DNA of 57,393 bases, from positions 1-57,393 of the forward strand of contig JAERTJ010000168.1 in NCBI GenBank assembly GCA_016844945.1. The letters are read 5' to 3'. The DNA is from Fidelibacterota bacterium. Its GTDB lineage: Bacteria; Fidelibacterota; UBA8477; JABMPR01. Both the position numbers and the translations under genes were made by a program. Under the pieces are notes generated by a model that searched no databases, was not told the origin of the DNA, and worked only from the letters and a program-made list of their open reading frames with translations. Shown here piece by piece: positions 45,754 through 55,575 of the stretch; the stretch's first letter is position 1; the number at the start of each line of letters is the position of its first letter.

Positions 45754-46308
45754 ATGAAGAATATCTCTGTAAATCCGTATAACCCTGAGTGGGTATCCCA
45801 ATTCGAGGCACTTCACCGCGCGATCTGGCCTCACATCTCGGATATTGCACAGTCACTGGAACATATTGGGAGCACCTCTGTTCCAGGTCTTGCAGCAAAA
45901 CCCATCATCGACATGACAATTGTACTCCCGGAGAAAAGCAAGACATCCATTCTCATCAAACGCTTAGCTAGTATAGGAATAAACCATCAAGGAGATCTTG
46001 GGATTTCGGGTCGAGAAGCATTTACTCGGCTGCCAGAATATCCAGATCATAATCTTTATGCCTGTGTTACTGGTTCACAAGCCTTGAGAAATCATTTAAC
46101 GATACGAGATGTGCTCAGGGCAGATTCTGGACTTGCAAGCAAATACGCCAAGCTTAAATACCATTTGGGGTCAAAGTTTGAAAAGGATATTGATGCCTAT
46201 GTTGAAGGCAAGTCTGCTTTTCTACTTGCAATTCTAAAGGGACAAGGATTCTCTGATACGGATCTTCAAAATATCGAAGCCGTCAATCGTAAACCTGGAA
46301 ATGGATGA
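45754..46308 (+). CDS. GrpB-family (UPF0157) nucleotidyltransferase-like protein
   Basis: 184 residues. It has the GrpB pattern N-P-E-W-V-S-Q-F-E near the start, I-E-H/L-E-H-I-G-S-T-S-V-P-G-L-A-A-K-P-I-I-D (nucleotidyltransferase-fold core with the G-S motif), H-N-L-Y-A-C and Y-A-K-L-K-Y-H-L. Members of the family are cytoplasmic and most have no proven reaction; some occur as domains of dephospho-CoA kinase. It is an isolated plus-strand gene. Its 3' end lies within a hairpin shared with the convergent TonB receptor gene. Confidence 0.88.
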   Translation: MKNISVNPYNPEWVSQFEALHRAIWPHISDIAQSLEHIGSTSVPGLAAKPIIDMTIVLPEKSKTSILIKRLASIGINHQGDLGISGREAFTRLPEYPDHNLYACVTGSQALRNHLTIRDVLRADSGLASKYAKLKYHLGSKFEKDIDAYVEGKSAFLLAILKGQGFSDTDLQNIEAVNRKPGNG

Positions 46309-46338
46309 GTCAAAATAGCGTTGTTGTTGACTCATCCA
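46302..46338. terminator. Perfect 12-bp hairpin at the end of grpB
   Basis: TGGATGAGTCAA (46302-46313) and TTGACTCATCCA (46327-46338) are perfect inverted arms with a 13-base loop. The left arm contains the grpB stop codon. It lies between convergent genes. No T-run follows, so bidirectional termination is likely but not certain. Confidence 0.55.
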
Positions 46339-46376
46339 TTCAATATGGCTGAGCTAAAGAATCCAACCCCAGCCAG

Positions 46377-48548
46377 TTATAAACTAAGCTTCAAACCACC
46401 ATTGATGACAAAGCCATCCACAGGTGCATAGATGTCGTTGAATTGTGGATTGGTAATCGAGCCAGTATAGATTGCCTCGAACTTTGATTGTCGGGTATCC
46501 AGGAAGTTTTCAAAATTAAGAAACAATGAGAAGCCATCCCACATTTTCTCAGTCATCAACCCAAATATCCAGTATTCCTCACTGCTACGATTGTCACTGA
46601 GCTGCTGTGGGCTGAAGTAGTATGCCTCAAGCCCAATCCTGATTTCATCGTGCTTCTCATACATTAACACATTGTTCAGTCTGTGCTTTGAAACCAGTGG
46701 GAAACGTGTTGTTTCTTCACCGTAATGTTGATTCACATCGGCATATGTATGACCTACGAATAGCTTAAAATGATCATAACCTAGCTTGATGTTTGTCTCA
46801 ACACCTCTTGTATCTATAGTCCCTTCGGGTTGCAGAAACTCAAAGGCACCTGATGGATTTGAGGCAAGCATTATTGGATCATCGATACGGGTGTAAAACA
46901 AGAGCGAATTGATGCTCAGGGTCAGATATTCAGACAGAGGCGTTCGAAAATTTATGTCGATATTTGTACCAAGTGATTCTTCAGCTTTCGTAATGGTCAC
47001 ATCGATGGGTAGTACATTTCTGAACTGCAACTTCTCAGCATCTTCAGTGAAGACCGTAGGTGTTTTATAGCCCAAACCACCACCTACCCTTAAAACAAGT
47101 TTAGGATTTACTTTTACCATCAACGCCAGTCGTGGTAGAACAAAATTGCCATATTCATTCTGCTTATCCACACGGAGACCCGTTTCCAGGTTCAATCTCT
47201 CAGAGGCATTCCAAGTGCTTTGGATGAAAGCACCCAAGGTGTAATGATCATAATCGACCACTTCGGTTGAAGCATGTGATTCCTGGGAAAATTTATCAGT
47301 CCACAGGTTTGCGCCTGCGACAATTTCAAGCCCTTCATGGGCATAGCCATAGTTCACTTCAGAGAATGATGCCCGTTGGATACCGGAAAATGTGTAGCCA
47401 GGGATGACCACACCTCGGTCGTAATAACTCCAGCTGCTTTTAGCAGTGATCGTGGATGTCTTGTTGTGTTTGTGCTCCAACCCGAATTGAGTACTGAATC
47501 GAGTTGTGGAATTTTCTTCAAAGTAGGCATGTGTACTGTCTCCATGACCATCAATATATTCCATGTCGCCACCGAGCCTGTCCTCTAGTGTTGAATTGAA
47601 CCCAAGGCTCAGGCTGGTATTTTCAGAAACACTCAGGAAAAATTTTGGATTGATGGTGGTGCGGCGAAATTCAGGAATTGCCGTCAATCCATTGCCTGCA
47701 GGATCATAGGCTGATCCCAGGTTGTAGGATACAAAAAAAGTAGTACCCAGATTGCCAAACTCCTCAGCATAAAATGCACTGGCATCCAGACCCAGTGCAG
47801 AGGTGCCATTCAGAAGCAGGCTAATCTCTCGGTGATCATCAGGTCCTTTTGAAACCAGGTTGACCAGACCGGCTATAGCACCACCCCCATGGAGTGTGGA
47901 TGAAGCTCCCTTGATTACTTCCACCTGCTTGAGGTCAAGGGGGACAATTTGGAGTAGACTTAAGCCACCAGAGAAGCCTGAGTAAAGGGGATATCCGTCC
48001 TTGAGGATTTGTGTATATTTTCCATCCAGGCCTTGAATCCGGATGCTTGAATTATAAGAGGTTGCAGAGGTTTGTTGAGTCTGGATACCCGTACTCTCAT
48101 TGAGTAGCATGCGTATATCACCGGGTTTCATGTTGCCCTTTTCCACTAATTCCTCTCCGGAAATAGCCTCTACCCGTGTTGGAATATCTGCAATGGTGCG
48201 ACTGGACCGGGTGGCAGAGATAAAGACTTCTTCACCATGCTCTGCATGACCATGGAGAAAAATGAAAACAGGATCTGATTGGGCAAGAGGGAAACTTAAG
48301 CTGATTGAGCTCTCTTCAAAACCCACATAACTCACACTGATGACCTGTTCACCATCTGGTATGTTATGAATTTCGACCCGACCGTTTTGGTCTGAGCTCG
48401 CACCAAGCGTTGATCCCTTCACTATCACATTTGCACCGACAAGTGGGTGATCGTGTTCGTGATCTATGATGATTGCAGTAAAAGTGTTTTGAGCCCACAC
48501 TGTTGAGCCAATAAGTAAGACAAATGTATATAAAATTGATTTGAGCAT
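46377..48548 (-). CDS. TonB-dependent receptor, probably for a metal or metal complex
   Basis: About 723 residues; AGGGA precedes the ATG. Signal peptide 1-19; carboxypeptidase-regulatory-like domain (about 20-105, H-P-L-V-G-A-N-V-I-V-K-G-S-T-L-G-A-S-S-D); a His-rich joint (H-G-H-A-E-H-G-E-E); a plug domain (about 115-235, I-R-I-Q-G-L-D-G-K and V-E-V-I-K-G-A-S-S); and a 22-strand type barrel to the C-terminus. Ligand is not certain. The plug resembles receptors of the cobalamin/metal branch. The upstream small Cys/His protein of DUF6660 type, a family often found beside such receptors, favours a transition metal (inference). It is probably cotranscribed with that gene. Confidence 0.88.
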   Translation of the reverse strand: MLKSILYTFVLLIGSTVWAQNTFTAIIIDHEHDHPLVGANVIVKGSTLGASSDQNGRVEIHNIPDGEQVISVSYVGFEESSISLSFPLAQSDPVFIFLHGHAEHGEEVFISATRSSRTIADIPTRVEAISGEELVEKGNMKPGDIRMLLNESTGIQTQQTSATSYNSSIRIQGLDGKYTQILKDGYPLYSGFSGGLSLLQIVPLDLKQVEVIKGASSTLHGGGAIAGLVNLVSKGPDDHREISLLLNGTSALGLDASAFYAEEFGNLGTTFFVSYNLGSAYDPAGNGLTAIPEFRRTTINPKFFLSVSENTSLSLGFNSTLEDRLGGDMEYIDGHGDSTHAYFEENSTTRFSTQFGLEHKHNKTSTITAKSSWSYYDRGVVIPGYTFSGIQRASFSEVNYGYAHEGLEIVAGANLWTDKFSQESHASTEVVDYDHYTLGAFIQSTWNASERLNLETGLRVDKQNEYGNFVLPRLALMVKVNPKLVLRVGGGLGYKTPTVFTEDAEKLQFRNVLPIDVTITKAEESLGTNIDINFRTPLSEYLTLSINSLLFYTRIDDPIMLASNPSGAFEFLQPEGTIDTRGVETNIKLGYDHFKLFVGHTYADVNQHYGEETTRFPLVSKHRLNNVLMYEKHDEIRIGLEAYYFSPQQLSDNRSSEEYWIFGLMTEKMWDGFSLFLNFENFLDTRQSKFEAIYTGSITNPQFNDIYAPVDGFVINGGLKLSL

Positions 48549-48638
48549 ATGTTAATCCCTGATTTAGTAGAAAATTGTTAGTTCGGACAGTGAATGGCAC
48601 GAATCAATCGATCACGCGCAATTCGGGTGATTTTATTG

Positions 48639-48947
48639 TCAGCCTAGTTGAGGGGGTTGCCAGATGTTGGGAATGAACTCATCGATAGAGCAACTTGGAG
48701 AAGATAGATTTGAAAACTCAATCATCTCACATGCAATTTGGGGTTCCCCATACATGATGACAAACCCGGAGCAGTTTCCACAGGACAGAAATTGTGAGCA
48801 ACTGTTGAATTCTTCCTGCTCATGCGGTTGATTATGATTGTCTGTGTGAGTTGTTTCAACTTCATCATCGCAGTTGTCTGCTGGGCAGCAAGGTACTACG
48901 GAAAGTGTTGTGGCGTAAAGGGATAATATGATGATGAGGAACCTCAT
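48639..48947 (-). CDS. DUF6660-like small exported Cys/His-rich protein
   Basis: 102 residues. The N-terminus F-L-I-I-I-L-S-L-Y-A-T-T-L-S-V-V-P-C-C is a membrane/signal segment of the kind seen in DUF6660 proteins of Bacteroidota. It is followed by an acidic His-containing stretch (T-H-T-D-N-H-N-Q-P-H) and C-S-Q-F-L-S-C-G-N-C-S-G-F. That spacing of Cys resembles the family's C-x-P-F-C-x-C-x-C-C core, though it is divergent. Function is unknown; the metal-binding-like residues and the position 90 bp before a TonB receptor suggest a role in metal sensing or handling. GGTGAG lies five bases before the ATG. Confidence 0.6.
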   Translation of the reverse strand: MRFLIIILSLYATTLSVVPCCPADNCDDEVETTHTDNHNQPHEQEEFNSCSQFLSCGNCSGFVIMYGEPQIACEMIEFSNLSSPSCSIDEFIPNIWQPPQLG

Positions 48948-49024
48948 GAATTCTCACCAGGCAACTTAAATGGATCAATTATGTCATCAATACCATTCTT
49001 CCATATCTTTAACTGCTGTCAAAA

Positions 49025-50290
49025 CTATAACCGGAGTCTGAGATGGAATTTGTTAAGCCAGCGAACTATTGCAATCATGAGGATTGCATAAGCCATTGTC
49101 CAGATAATACCTGGAATGCCTTGAGTTGCCATGCTGGGTACAAGCCTTAAACCAGTCAGCGTGGATATGTGCGCAATTATATAGGGAAGTATGTATATCA
49201 AGAGTGGGTTGGAAGCAGCCGGTGTCAGCCACTTCAATCCCTGGGATATGGTCTTGACCTCAACCATGTAATAAATTGCCAGGAAAATAGTTGTGCAGAT
49301 TGCGATGCTGAAAAAAGCCCAGGAGGGTGTTGCCCAGATTTTTGAAATTGAAAAATACGGTCTGAGAGCTATAGCCGATACGACAATTAACACCATAAAT
49401 AGAGCTAGATTTATTAACCGTCTGGATAATCCGATTGGTTTATTTTCGTTGAAGAGCAGAAGACTCACCACTGTCCCTGACAACACAATTGAGGTGTGGA
49501 TTAAATGTCCAAGTTGACCTCCCAGGAAATCAATAAGCGCATTTCCAGGTAGTAGCGAACCTTTAAACAGTGCGTAAAACACAGTAATAAATCCAATGCT
49601 TACCCCGATTGTCAATACTTGTGCTTTACTAATGAGGTATATACCAATTGCAATTAAGTAAGCCCATCCAATAAGACCTAAAATCCCCCACCAATGGATT
49701 TGCATCCCCTCACCGTCAGGTGTTTTATACGTCAGAAATAGAATGAGCAGTCCTATCCAACCTGTAGTTTTTAAACTAATTGTAATTCTTTTATCCAGTT
49801 TAACCGGGTATGCATTCCAGACTAAAATTGCGAACATAAATGAGAACAATCCCCAGAGGGAAATGGACATACCCATCCTGGTTTGATCAAATCCAGTTTC
49901 GGTATTCATCATGAAGAGCCCGAGCACAATAAGACCTAAAAAACGCATAGTTATGTGAAGGCCCAGCTCTAATGGAGTAGCGCCTCGGTTTAACCGTACT
50001 TGAATTGCAAATGGAATAGACATTCCCACGATGAATAGAAAGCCAGGAAATACAATATCAACAAAACTCATGGCGTCAGCATCTGCAGCCATATGTTTTA
50101 ACCATGGTGCAATATTTGAAATCCCAGCCAATTCATTGACCCAGATCATCACTAGAATTGTAAATCCGCGAAACACATCAATAGAAAGAACACGTTTTCC
50201 ACTATATGTAAATTTCAATCGTTCCTCCTGCCTCTGATTGACACGCTTCAAATATTGATCGTAAAGAAAGAAAAAGTGCTTGGGGTTCAT
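49025..50290 (-). CDS. nagX: NagX-like transmembrane acetyltransferase (HGSNAT/DUF5009 family)
   Basis: About 421 residues with about eleven membrane helices. The start R-V-L-S-I-D-V-F-R-G, the V-N, the W-L-K-H66 and the F-V-D-I-V-F-P-G-F-L-F-I-V-G segments line up with human heparan-alpha-glucosaminide N-acetyltransferase. Its catalytic His is in the K-H-A segment, matching His66 here. Bacterial NagX proteins occur in GlcNAc and chitin regulons. The expected reaction is acetylation of glucosamine ends on the periplasmic side with cytoplasmic acetyl-CoA. It follows the CE4 deacetylase by 76 bp on the same strand. The ribosome binding site is weak. Confidence 0.83.
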   Translation of the reverse strand: MNPKHFFFLYDQYLKRVNQRQEERLKFTYSGKRVLSIDVFRGFTILVMIWVNELAGISNIAPWLKHMAADADAMSFVDIVFPGFLFIVGMSIPFAIQVRLNRGATPLELGLHITMRFLGLIVLGLFMMNTETGFDQTRMGMSISLWGLFSFMFAILVWNAYPVKLDKRITISLKTTGWIGLLILFLTYKTPDGEGMQIHWWGILGLIGWAYLIAIGIYLISKAQVLTIGVSIGFITVFYALFKGSLLPGNALIDFLGGQLGHLIHTSIVLSGTVVSLLLFNENKPIGLSRRLINLALFMVLIVVSAIALRPYFSISKIWATPSWAFFSIAICTTIFLAIYYMVEVKTISQGLKWLTPAASNPLLIYILPYIIAHISTLTGLRLVPSMATQGIPGIIWTMAYAILMIAIVRWLNKFHLRLRL

Positions 50291-50366
50291 TGTAGGAGAT
50301 ATTTTAAAAATGTGAACCTTATCCTACCTCATCGTGAAGAAATGTAGCAAATAGATCAGCTTATAA

Positions 50367-51836
50367 CTACTCAAGGAACAACATTTTAATGGTTTGGTTA
50401 AGCGCTCCAGCTTGTACCTGACAAACATAAACTCCTGCTCCTACCTGATGACCCAGCATGTCTGTCCCATCCCAGATGGTCTTGTGGCTTCCATGGGAAT
50501 ACTGTCTTGAAGTGATAGCTTTTACTAATCTTCCACGAATATCATATACAGTCACAGTGACAAATTCTGGACGATTGAGCATGAATCGTATGGTCGTTGT
50601 GGGATTGAATGGATTCGGGAAATTTTGGAATAAATCGAACTCTAAATGATTGTTAAAACTCGTGCTAACTCCAAGCGTAGTAAAACTATTCTCATCCTGC
50701 ATCAAATGATAAAGATAAAGCTGGCCTACTGAGGCATACCAGATGTCCTTGTGATTGCTGACATAATCCAAATGGTCCCAGATGTAATTTGCGTTCCAGA
50801 TATTCTCCTGGGAGAGTACATGGGGGTGACACATAAGATGATAAATCCCATTCAGATCATAAGCAGTATCAAACGATGTATTCAAGTCATCGATATCAAC
50901 GGATCCTTCCCAGAAGGGACCCACTTCACGTGACATACCAACACTACCATAAAATGATTTATCTTCAACCCAGGCTGGAAATGAGTAATCATCTGATGTA
51001 TACATACGGCTTACCAGATACTGCTCTTCGGCTACGAGCTCATCTATTTCGTCGTCGTATTCACCGTAGGGGGCAATCCATGTGTAAACATATTCCCGAT
51101 CTCCTTTTCTGAAACTGGGTGGGAGATCAAGATTTTCAATTATGTCAGCTTTGGACCCAGAAACCTCATAATCAGCGTCATCGTAGGGAACATGTGGATG
51201 GTTGCGACTATGAGAAGCCGCTTCAACCATACCCAGGTCTAACTGCTCCTGAATATGGTTCCAGGTTGCAGTATTGCATCCCTCACTAATGATTCCTACT
51301 GAAAGCCATAGGTTATGATCCCGAAAGACGGAAACTGCATAGGGAAAGAAACCATCAAACCAGTCAGCCCAATCATCTGCTGAGCAGACTACAGCAGCAG
51401 CTCGGTTGTCGTAATAGACGGGCATCCCTTGATAAGCCAGCTCAATATTTTCACCAGATTGATCACTTACTTTTAGGAATAAACTATCACTATCATGGTC
51501 AAATGTTGTCGATATAAAAACCGTATTTGAATTGGGTACGAATCGAACCACTTCAATTCCATTGAAAAACATACTCGTATCTCGCTCCTCCAGCTCCGTC
51601 CATTCATGAGTCCTGGAATATCGTTTATAGGCTGTTAATCCGGGAAGTGTCCCTGGCAAATTAAATTCATAGGTGAGTGGATATGAAAGTCCGTAGTCTT
51701 CATGGATTGTAGAATCTATTAGAATGAAAACGCTATTATCCGAATTTGTTGAGATGCTTAATTTTTGGTTAGCTTGAGTTGTTTGGATCAGACTTCCGAA
51801 GAGTGTGAGATAGACGAGTAACCTGGGTCTAAACAT
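50367..51836 (-). CDS. Secreted CE4 polysaccharide deacetylase with T9SS sorting domain
   Basis: About 489 residues with a signal peptide (1-22). After an N-terminal beta-rich domain (about 25-145) comes a NodB-type region with D154-D155 (metal/base motif) and H209-S-R-N-H213-P, the H-[ST]-x-x-H-P metal motif. The last 85 residues form a type IX sorting domain (N-F-P-N-P-F-N, W-D-G-T-D-M-L-G, G-V-Y-V-C-Q-V). It would deacetylate chitin or a related N-acetylated polymer outside the cell. Its ATG overlaps the stop of the GH18 gene (TGATG), so the two are translationally coupled, which supports chitin as substrate. Confidence 0.85.
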   Translation of the reverse strand: MFRPRLLVYLTLFGSLIQTTQANQKLSISTNSDNSVFILIDSTIHEDYGLSYPLTYEFNLPGTLPGLTAYKRYSRTHEWTELEERDTSMFFNGIEVVRFVPNSNTVFISTTFDHDSDSLFLKVSDQSGENIELAYQGMPVYYDNRAAAVVCSADDWADWFDGFFPYAVSVFRDHNLWLSVGIISEGCNTATWNHIQEQLDLGMVEAASHSRNHPHVPYDDADYEVSGSKADIIENLDLPPSFRKGDREYVYTWIAPYGEYDDEIDELVAEEQYLVSRMYTSDDYSFPAWVEDKSFYGSVGMSREVGPFWEGSVDIDDLNTSFDTAYDLNGIYHLMCHPHVLSQENIWNANYIWDHLDYVSNHKDIWYASVGQLYLYHLMQDENSFTTLGVSTSFNNHLEFDLFQNFPNPFNPTTTIRFMLNRPEFVTVTVYDIRGRLVKAITSRQYSHGSHKTIWDGTDMLGHQVGAGVYVCQVQAGALNQTIKMLFLE

Positions 51837-53005
51837 CAGTCAAGCTTATCATGTAAAACATCTAAAAGTGGGGTCTCTCCATTATCTAAATAATCGCCTA
51901 CAATGGTCCATATTATGACCCCTCTTGCTCCAACATGATTCACATACTCTGCTTTCAGACCCACTGAGGTTGGATCATCGTATGAGACGATTATCTTCTC
52001 TTTTCTATTATATAGATAGGGTACTTTTGCTTTATCATCCCATTTGTGCTTAAAGCCTTTAGGATTGTTGACAATCATTTGGTAATCCGCGAAGCCTTCA
52101 GGGTGAAAGTATGTACTGGCACCATCATGAGATGCATGGAGTTTACGACAATTTGCAAATGTGCGCCCATAGAAGGGTACACCCAGGTTTAACTTTTCTG
52201 CAGGTACACCATAGTGCTCATGATAAAGTCGAAAGGCTGCATCAAGACTGGCAGCTTTATCCCCTTTTTTCGGTTTATACAATGGAGAGTTATGATTGCT
52301 GATTGGATCCCAGCTTCCATGAAAGTCATAGGTCATAATGTTTATAAAATCCAGTATTTCACTAACGGCCTTGACATCAAACCCTTCAGAAGCCGATGGG
52401 GAAGCAGATGCAGCGAATGAGAGTGGATAATAGCGTTGGGTTTCGAGGGTGTGTGCGTCCAGACTGTCTCTTACCTCATGGAGCATGAGTGTAAAGTTTT
52501 CTTTGTCCGCCGGGGTTCCATTATGAGCTTTTAAACCGGGATACTCCCAGTCTATATCAATTCCATGAAAGCCGTAATCCCTGATCACATCCACACAACT
52601 CTGAGCAAACCGGGTGCGGGTTTTTTGTTGGCTGGCAACACTGGGAAAATTATCACTATCTTCCCAGCCTCCAATGGAAAGCATCACTTTCACACCGTGT
52701 TTTTCGGCATAATCTATGAGAGATGAATTTTCAATTGTAGCACCTGTTTTAGGGTCTTTCAAGTCATTGAGAACGTATTCATCTGCTTCAGGATGCAACC
52801 CAAGCAACTCCCCGTCCAGGTTTGGGTAGAAAAAGGCGTAGTTAATGATTGTTAATTTTTCATATGGGATGGTCGCTTGCGTCACGAGATAATCGCGTTC
52901 CATAAAGCGCCAGGATGGGTAATATCCAATGATATCCCGGGCATGTGAAAAAGTTACTAAGAAAGTTATCAGGAGTATAAAAGTACTACGTTTTGATGAA
53001 TGCAT
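51836..53005 (-). CDS. Glycoside hydrolase family 18 chitinase
   Basis: About 389 residues from the ATG at 53005 with AAGGGG upstream; an ATG at 53020 is less likely. Signal peptide 1-22. The family motifs are S-I-G-G-W and the catalytic D-x-x-D-x-D-x-E strand in the form H-G-I-D150-I-D152-W-E154, with Glu154 as acid. The first Asp of the usual motif is replaced by His147, which is not unusual. M-T-Y-D-F-H-G-S-W and the late G-A-R-G-V-I-I-W-T are also typical. There is no chitin-binding module and no sorting domain, so it is probably periplasmic or lipid-free exported, acting on chitin oligomers. It lies 43 bp after the chitobiose phosphorylase gene. Confidence 0.93.
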   Translation of the reverse strand: MHSSKRSTFILLITFLVTFSHARDIIGYYPSWRFMERDYLVTQATIPYEKLTIINYAFFYPNLDGELLGLHPEADEYVLNDLKDPKTGATIENSSLIDYAEKHGVKVMLSIGGWEDSDNFPSVASQQKTRTRFAQSCVDVIRDYGFHGIDIDWEYPGLKAHNGTPADKENFTLMLHEVRDSLDAHTLETQRYYPLSFAASASPSASEGFDVKAVSEILDFINIMTYDFHGSWDPISNHNSPLYKPKKGDKAASLDAAFRLYHEHYGVPAEKLNLGVPFYGRTFANCRKLHASHDGASTYFHPEGFADYQMIVNNPKGFKHKWDDKAKVPYLYNRKEKIIVSYDDPTSVGLKAEYVNHVGARGVIIWTIVGDYLDNGETPLLDVLHDKLD

Positions 53006-53048
53006 AATTCCCCTTATCATTAAATTAAGGCATCAAGCGGCCTGGGCG

Positions 53049-55448
53049 TCATCCCATTATCACATCTACCTGATTCATTGATCCTGCTGGCATAACAGGC
53101 AATTTTCCTTGATGCTCAACGCCATTGAGTGTGATTCCCTTTACACCTTTATTGACATGATCTGGATTGGTCACATTTATCTCATAAGTAGCACCACGCC
53201 ATTTCCTGGTGATGCTGAAAGTTTCCCACTCTTTTGGAATACAAGGGTCAATTTTCAACCCGGAAAAGGTGGTTCTAACACCCAGAATCCACTGTGAGAC
53301 CGCCACATAAAACCAACTTGCAGACCCGGTTAACCAGGGGTGCCGGGCTTGTCCATGACGAGAGTGCTTTTCACCCATGATAAACTGGCAGTATGAGTAT
53401 GGTTCTGCTTCTCGAACATCAATTTTGTCGTTCTGGTTATAGGGCAGAATGGAATCATAATATTTCATAGCTCGATCGCCATTCCCCAGCATACAATCAG
53501 CAATGATCGCCCATGGATTTGAATGACTGAATATGGAGGCATTCTCTTTTACGCCTGGGTAAACCCTCGTCACATATCCGATACCATCATCTGGTTCAGT
53601 ATAGGCTGGCCATACAAGGTGATTTCCATACTCAGAATGCAGATGTTTCTCAATGGAATCTGTACATTGCTGAGCTCTTTCTGGGGAGGCAACACCGGAT
53701 AGAACAGCCCAGGTTTGTGCATTTAGAAAAACTTTACCTTCTGGGTTCTCTTTTGTCCCGATTTTGTTTCCATCTCGAGTGAATCCTCTGATGTACCAAT
53801 CCCCATCCCAGAGTGTATTCTCACAACTGGCTTGAACCTTTTTCGCCATCGCTGAAAAATGTTTTACATCATCAGGTCTATTTAATTCATTTGCTACATC
53901 GATGAAGTATTGGAGGGCCCAGTAATGCATAAACGAAACCATAGAACTTTGACCGCCTCCAAGGTTAAGACAGTCATTCCAGTCTGCTCGCAATCCCTGA
54001 CAAATGCCATTTGAGCCGATATACTCAGCAGAAAAATCCAGTGTGCGTTTCATATGATCGTAAACAGTATCATCACCACTATCCGCATAGGGTACCCTTT
54101 GCTCCAGAAGGTCGTAATCACCGGTTTCTGATACATACTCACAGATGGTAGTAACCAACCAGAGTGCATCATCTGAACAGACATCTTCGATTCCATGAAC
54201 GATATCAGATGGGGAAGGTGTGGGAACCACAGTGGGTAGTTTTACTCCGGGTAACTTATCCTCTTTAGGCTTAAAAATCTCTGGATCAAACAAGTGAATG
54301 CCATAGCCTTTGTTTGATTGGGCCTGTAAAAGCTCCAGGATTCTTTGGCGGCTCATTTCCGGGTTACTGTGGAGAACTCCTAGAATATCTTGAGATGTGT
54401 CGCGGTATCCTAGACCAGTACGACCACCTACCTCAATAAATGAAGCAAAGCGCGACCAGACAATGCAGGTTTCAGCTTGATACAAGTTCCATGTATTCAT
54501 CATGGTGTTTAGACCTTGATTAGGCGTGGTGCATTGAAGTTGAGAAGTTTTGTCATCCCAATATTGCTTTAAATCTTCAAAAGCCTTGTCTACTTGTTCA
54601 AGATCGCTGTATTTCTCCTTTACCCGATAGCCCTGGTCAGCTCTCGACCCAACACCCAGCATAAAAATGAGGCGTCTGGTTTCTCCTGGTTCCAGTGTGA
54701 ATTGTTTGTGCAATGCTCCACAATGGTTCCCCCCAAGTTCAGATTTGTTTGAACAATACCCACGTTCAACAGCCAGTGGATTTGATTCAGTCTGATAATT
54801 ACCTAAAAAACTATCTCGATGAGAATCGTAGGAGTCTGGCTCGAAATTTGAGGCGTGATAATGGTATGTCCATGGTTCATAAAAAAAGTCAAATTCAATG
54901 ATACCATCTTGGTAATTGGAACCACTTGCATACAAACTCATTTGCAGGTTTTGATTATCAATTTCGATATGATGATTTGAAAACTCAAGGTATGAGAATG
55001 CACTTAACTTTCTGCGACGATCGCTGTTGTTCGTGATTTTAACATCCCAGAGCTCAACATCCTCGCCACGTGGGATCATCATGAGTTGGTCTAACTCGAT
55101 ACTGGCATAATCACATTTAAACCGAGAATAGGATAATCCATGGTGGGTATGATACGTTGCTTCTTTGAGACTTTTCCCAACGGGTTGCCAGGAGGCAGAC
55201 CAGTAATCCTGATTCTCATCGTCACGAAGATAGAAATAGTGACCAGGACGATCCAAAGGAACACCATTGGCGCGAAAGCGAGTGATCCGGCCATGTTCAG
55301 CAGATTTATAAAATGAATAGCCACCTGCATTATGAGAAAGAACTGAACACATGTTCTCCAGCCCGAGGTAGTTTGTCCATGATACAGGGATATCTGGTCT
55401 CTCGATTATATACTCACGATTTTTCTCGTCGAAATATCCGTATTTCAT
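53049..55448 (-). CDS. chbP: GH94 N,N'-diacetylchitobiose phosphorylase
   Basis: 799 residues, the size of Vibrio chitobiose phosphorylase (about 801). Characteristic stretches match that enzyme as I remember it: M-K-Y-G-Y-F-D, S-H-N-A-G-G-Y-S-F-Y, E-V-G-G-R-T-G-L-G-Y-R-D-T and G-L-R-A-D-W-N-D492-C-L-N-L. Asp492 is the expected general acid. It cleaves GlcNAc-beta-1,4-GlcNAc with phosphate to GlcNAc-1-phosphate and GlcNAc in the cytoplasm; there is no signal peptide. GGGAG lies before the ATG. It is the first gene of the minus-strand chitin cluster and is divergent from the ROK regulator. Cellobiose phosphorylase is the less likely alternative. Confidence 0.93.
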   Translation of the reverse strand: MKYGYFDEKNREYIIERPDIPVSWTNYLGLENMCSVLSHNAGGYSFYKSAEHGRITRFRANGVPLDRPGHYFYLRDDENQDYWSASWQPVGKSLKEATYHTHHGLSYSRFKCDYASIELDQLMMIPRGEDVELWDVKITNNSDRRRKLSAFSYLEFSNHHIEIDNQNLQMSLYASGSNYQDGIIEFDFFYEPWTYHYHASNFEPDSYDSHRDSFLGNYQTESNPLAVERGYCSNKSELGGNHCGALHKQFTLEPGETRRLIFMLGVGSRADQGYRVKEKYSDLEQVDKAFEDLKQYWDDKTSQLQCTTPNQGLNTMMNTWNLYQAETCIVWSRFASFIEVGGRTGLGYRDTSQDILGVLHSNPEMSRQRILELLQAQSNKGYGIHLFDPEIFKPKEDKLPGVKLPTVVPTPSPSDIVHGIEDVCSDDALWLVTTICEYVSETGDYDLLEQRVPYADSGDDTVYDHMKRTLDFSAEYIGSNGICQGLRADWNDCLNLGGGQSSMVSFMHYWALQYFIDVANELNRPDDVKHFSAMAKKVQASCENTLWDGDWYIRGFTRDGNKIGTKENPEGKVFLNAQTWAVLSGVASPERAQQCTDSIEKHLHSEYGNHLVWPAYTEPDDGIGYVTRVYPGVKENASIFSHSNPWAIIADCMLGNGDRAMKYYDSILPYNQNDKIDVREAEPYSYCQFIMGEKHSRHGQARHPWLTGSASWFYVAVSQWILGVRTTFSGLKIDPCIPKEWETFSITRKWRGATYEINVTNPDHVNKGVKGITLNGVEHQGKLPVMPAGSMNQVDVIMG

Positions 55449-55575
55449 ATGATCTCCCGCTTGCTGATCTTTCTGGTCGAGAATGGATAGTTACTCATCG
55501 ACCTATGCAGTTTGTTATTGTTACGTGTGGATCGGGTCACCTATATTTAAAGTATTCTCAACTTGTTTTATTTGC

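Noticed and set aside
45632..45898. Minus-strand ORF of 88 codons.
   Set aside because: It overlaps the start of grpB on the other strand and has no supporting features.
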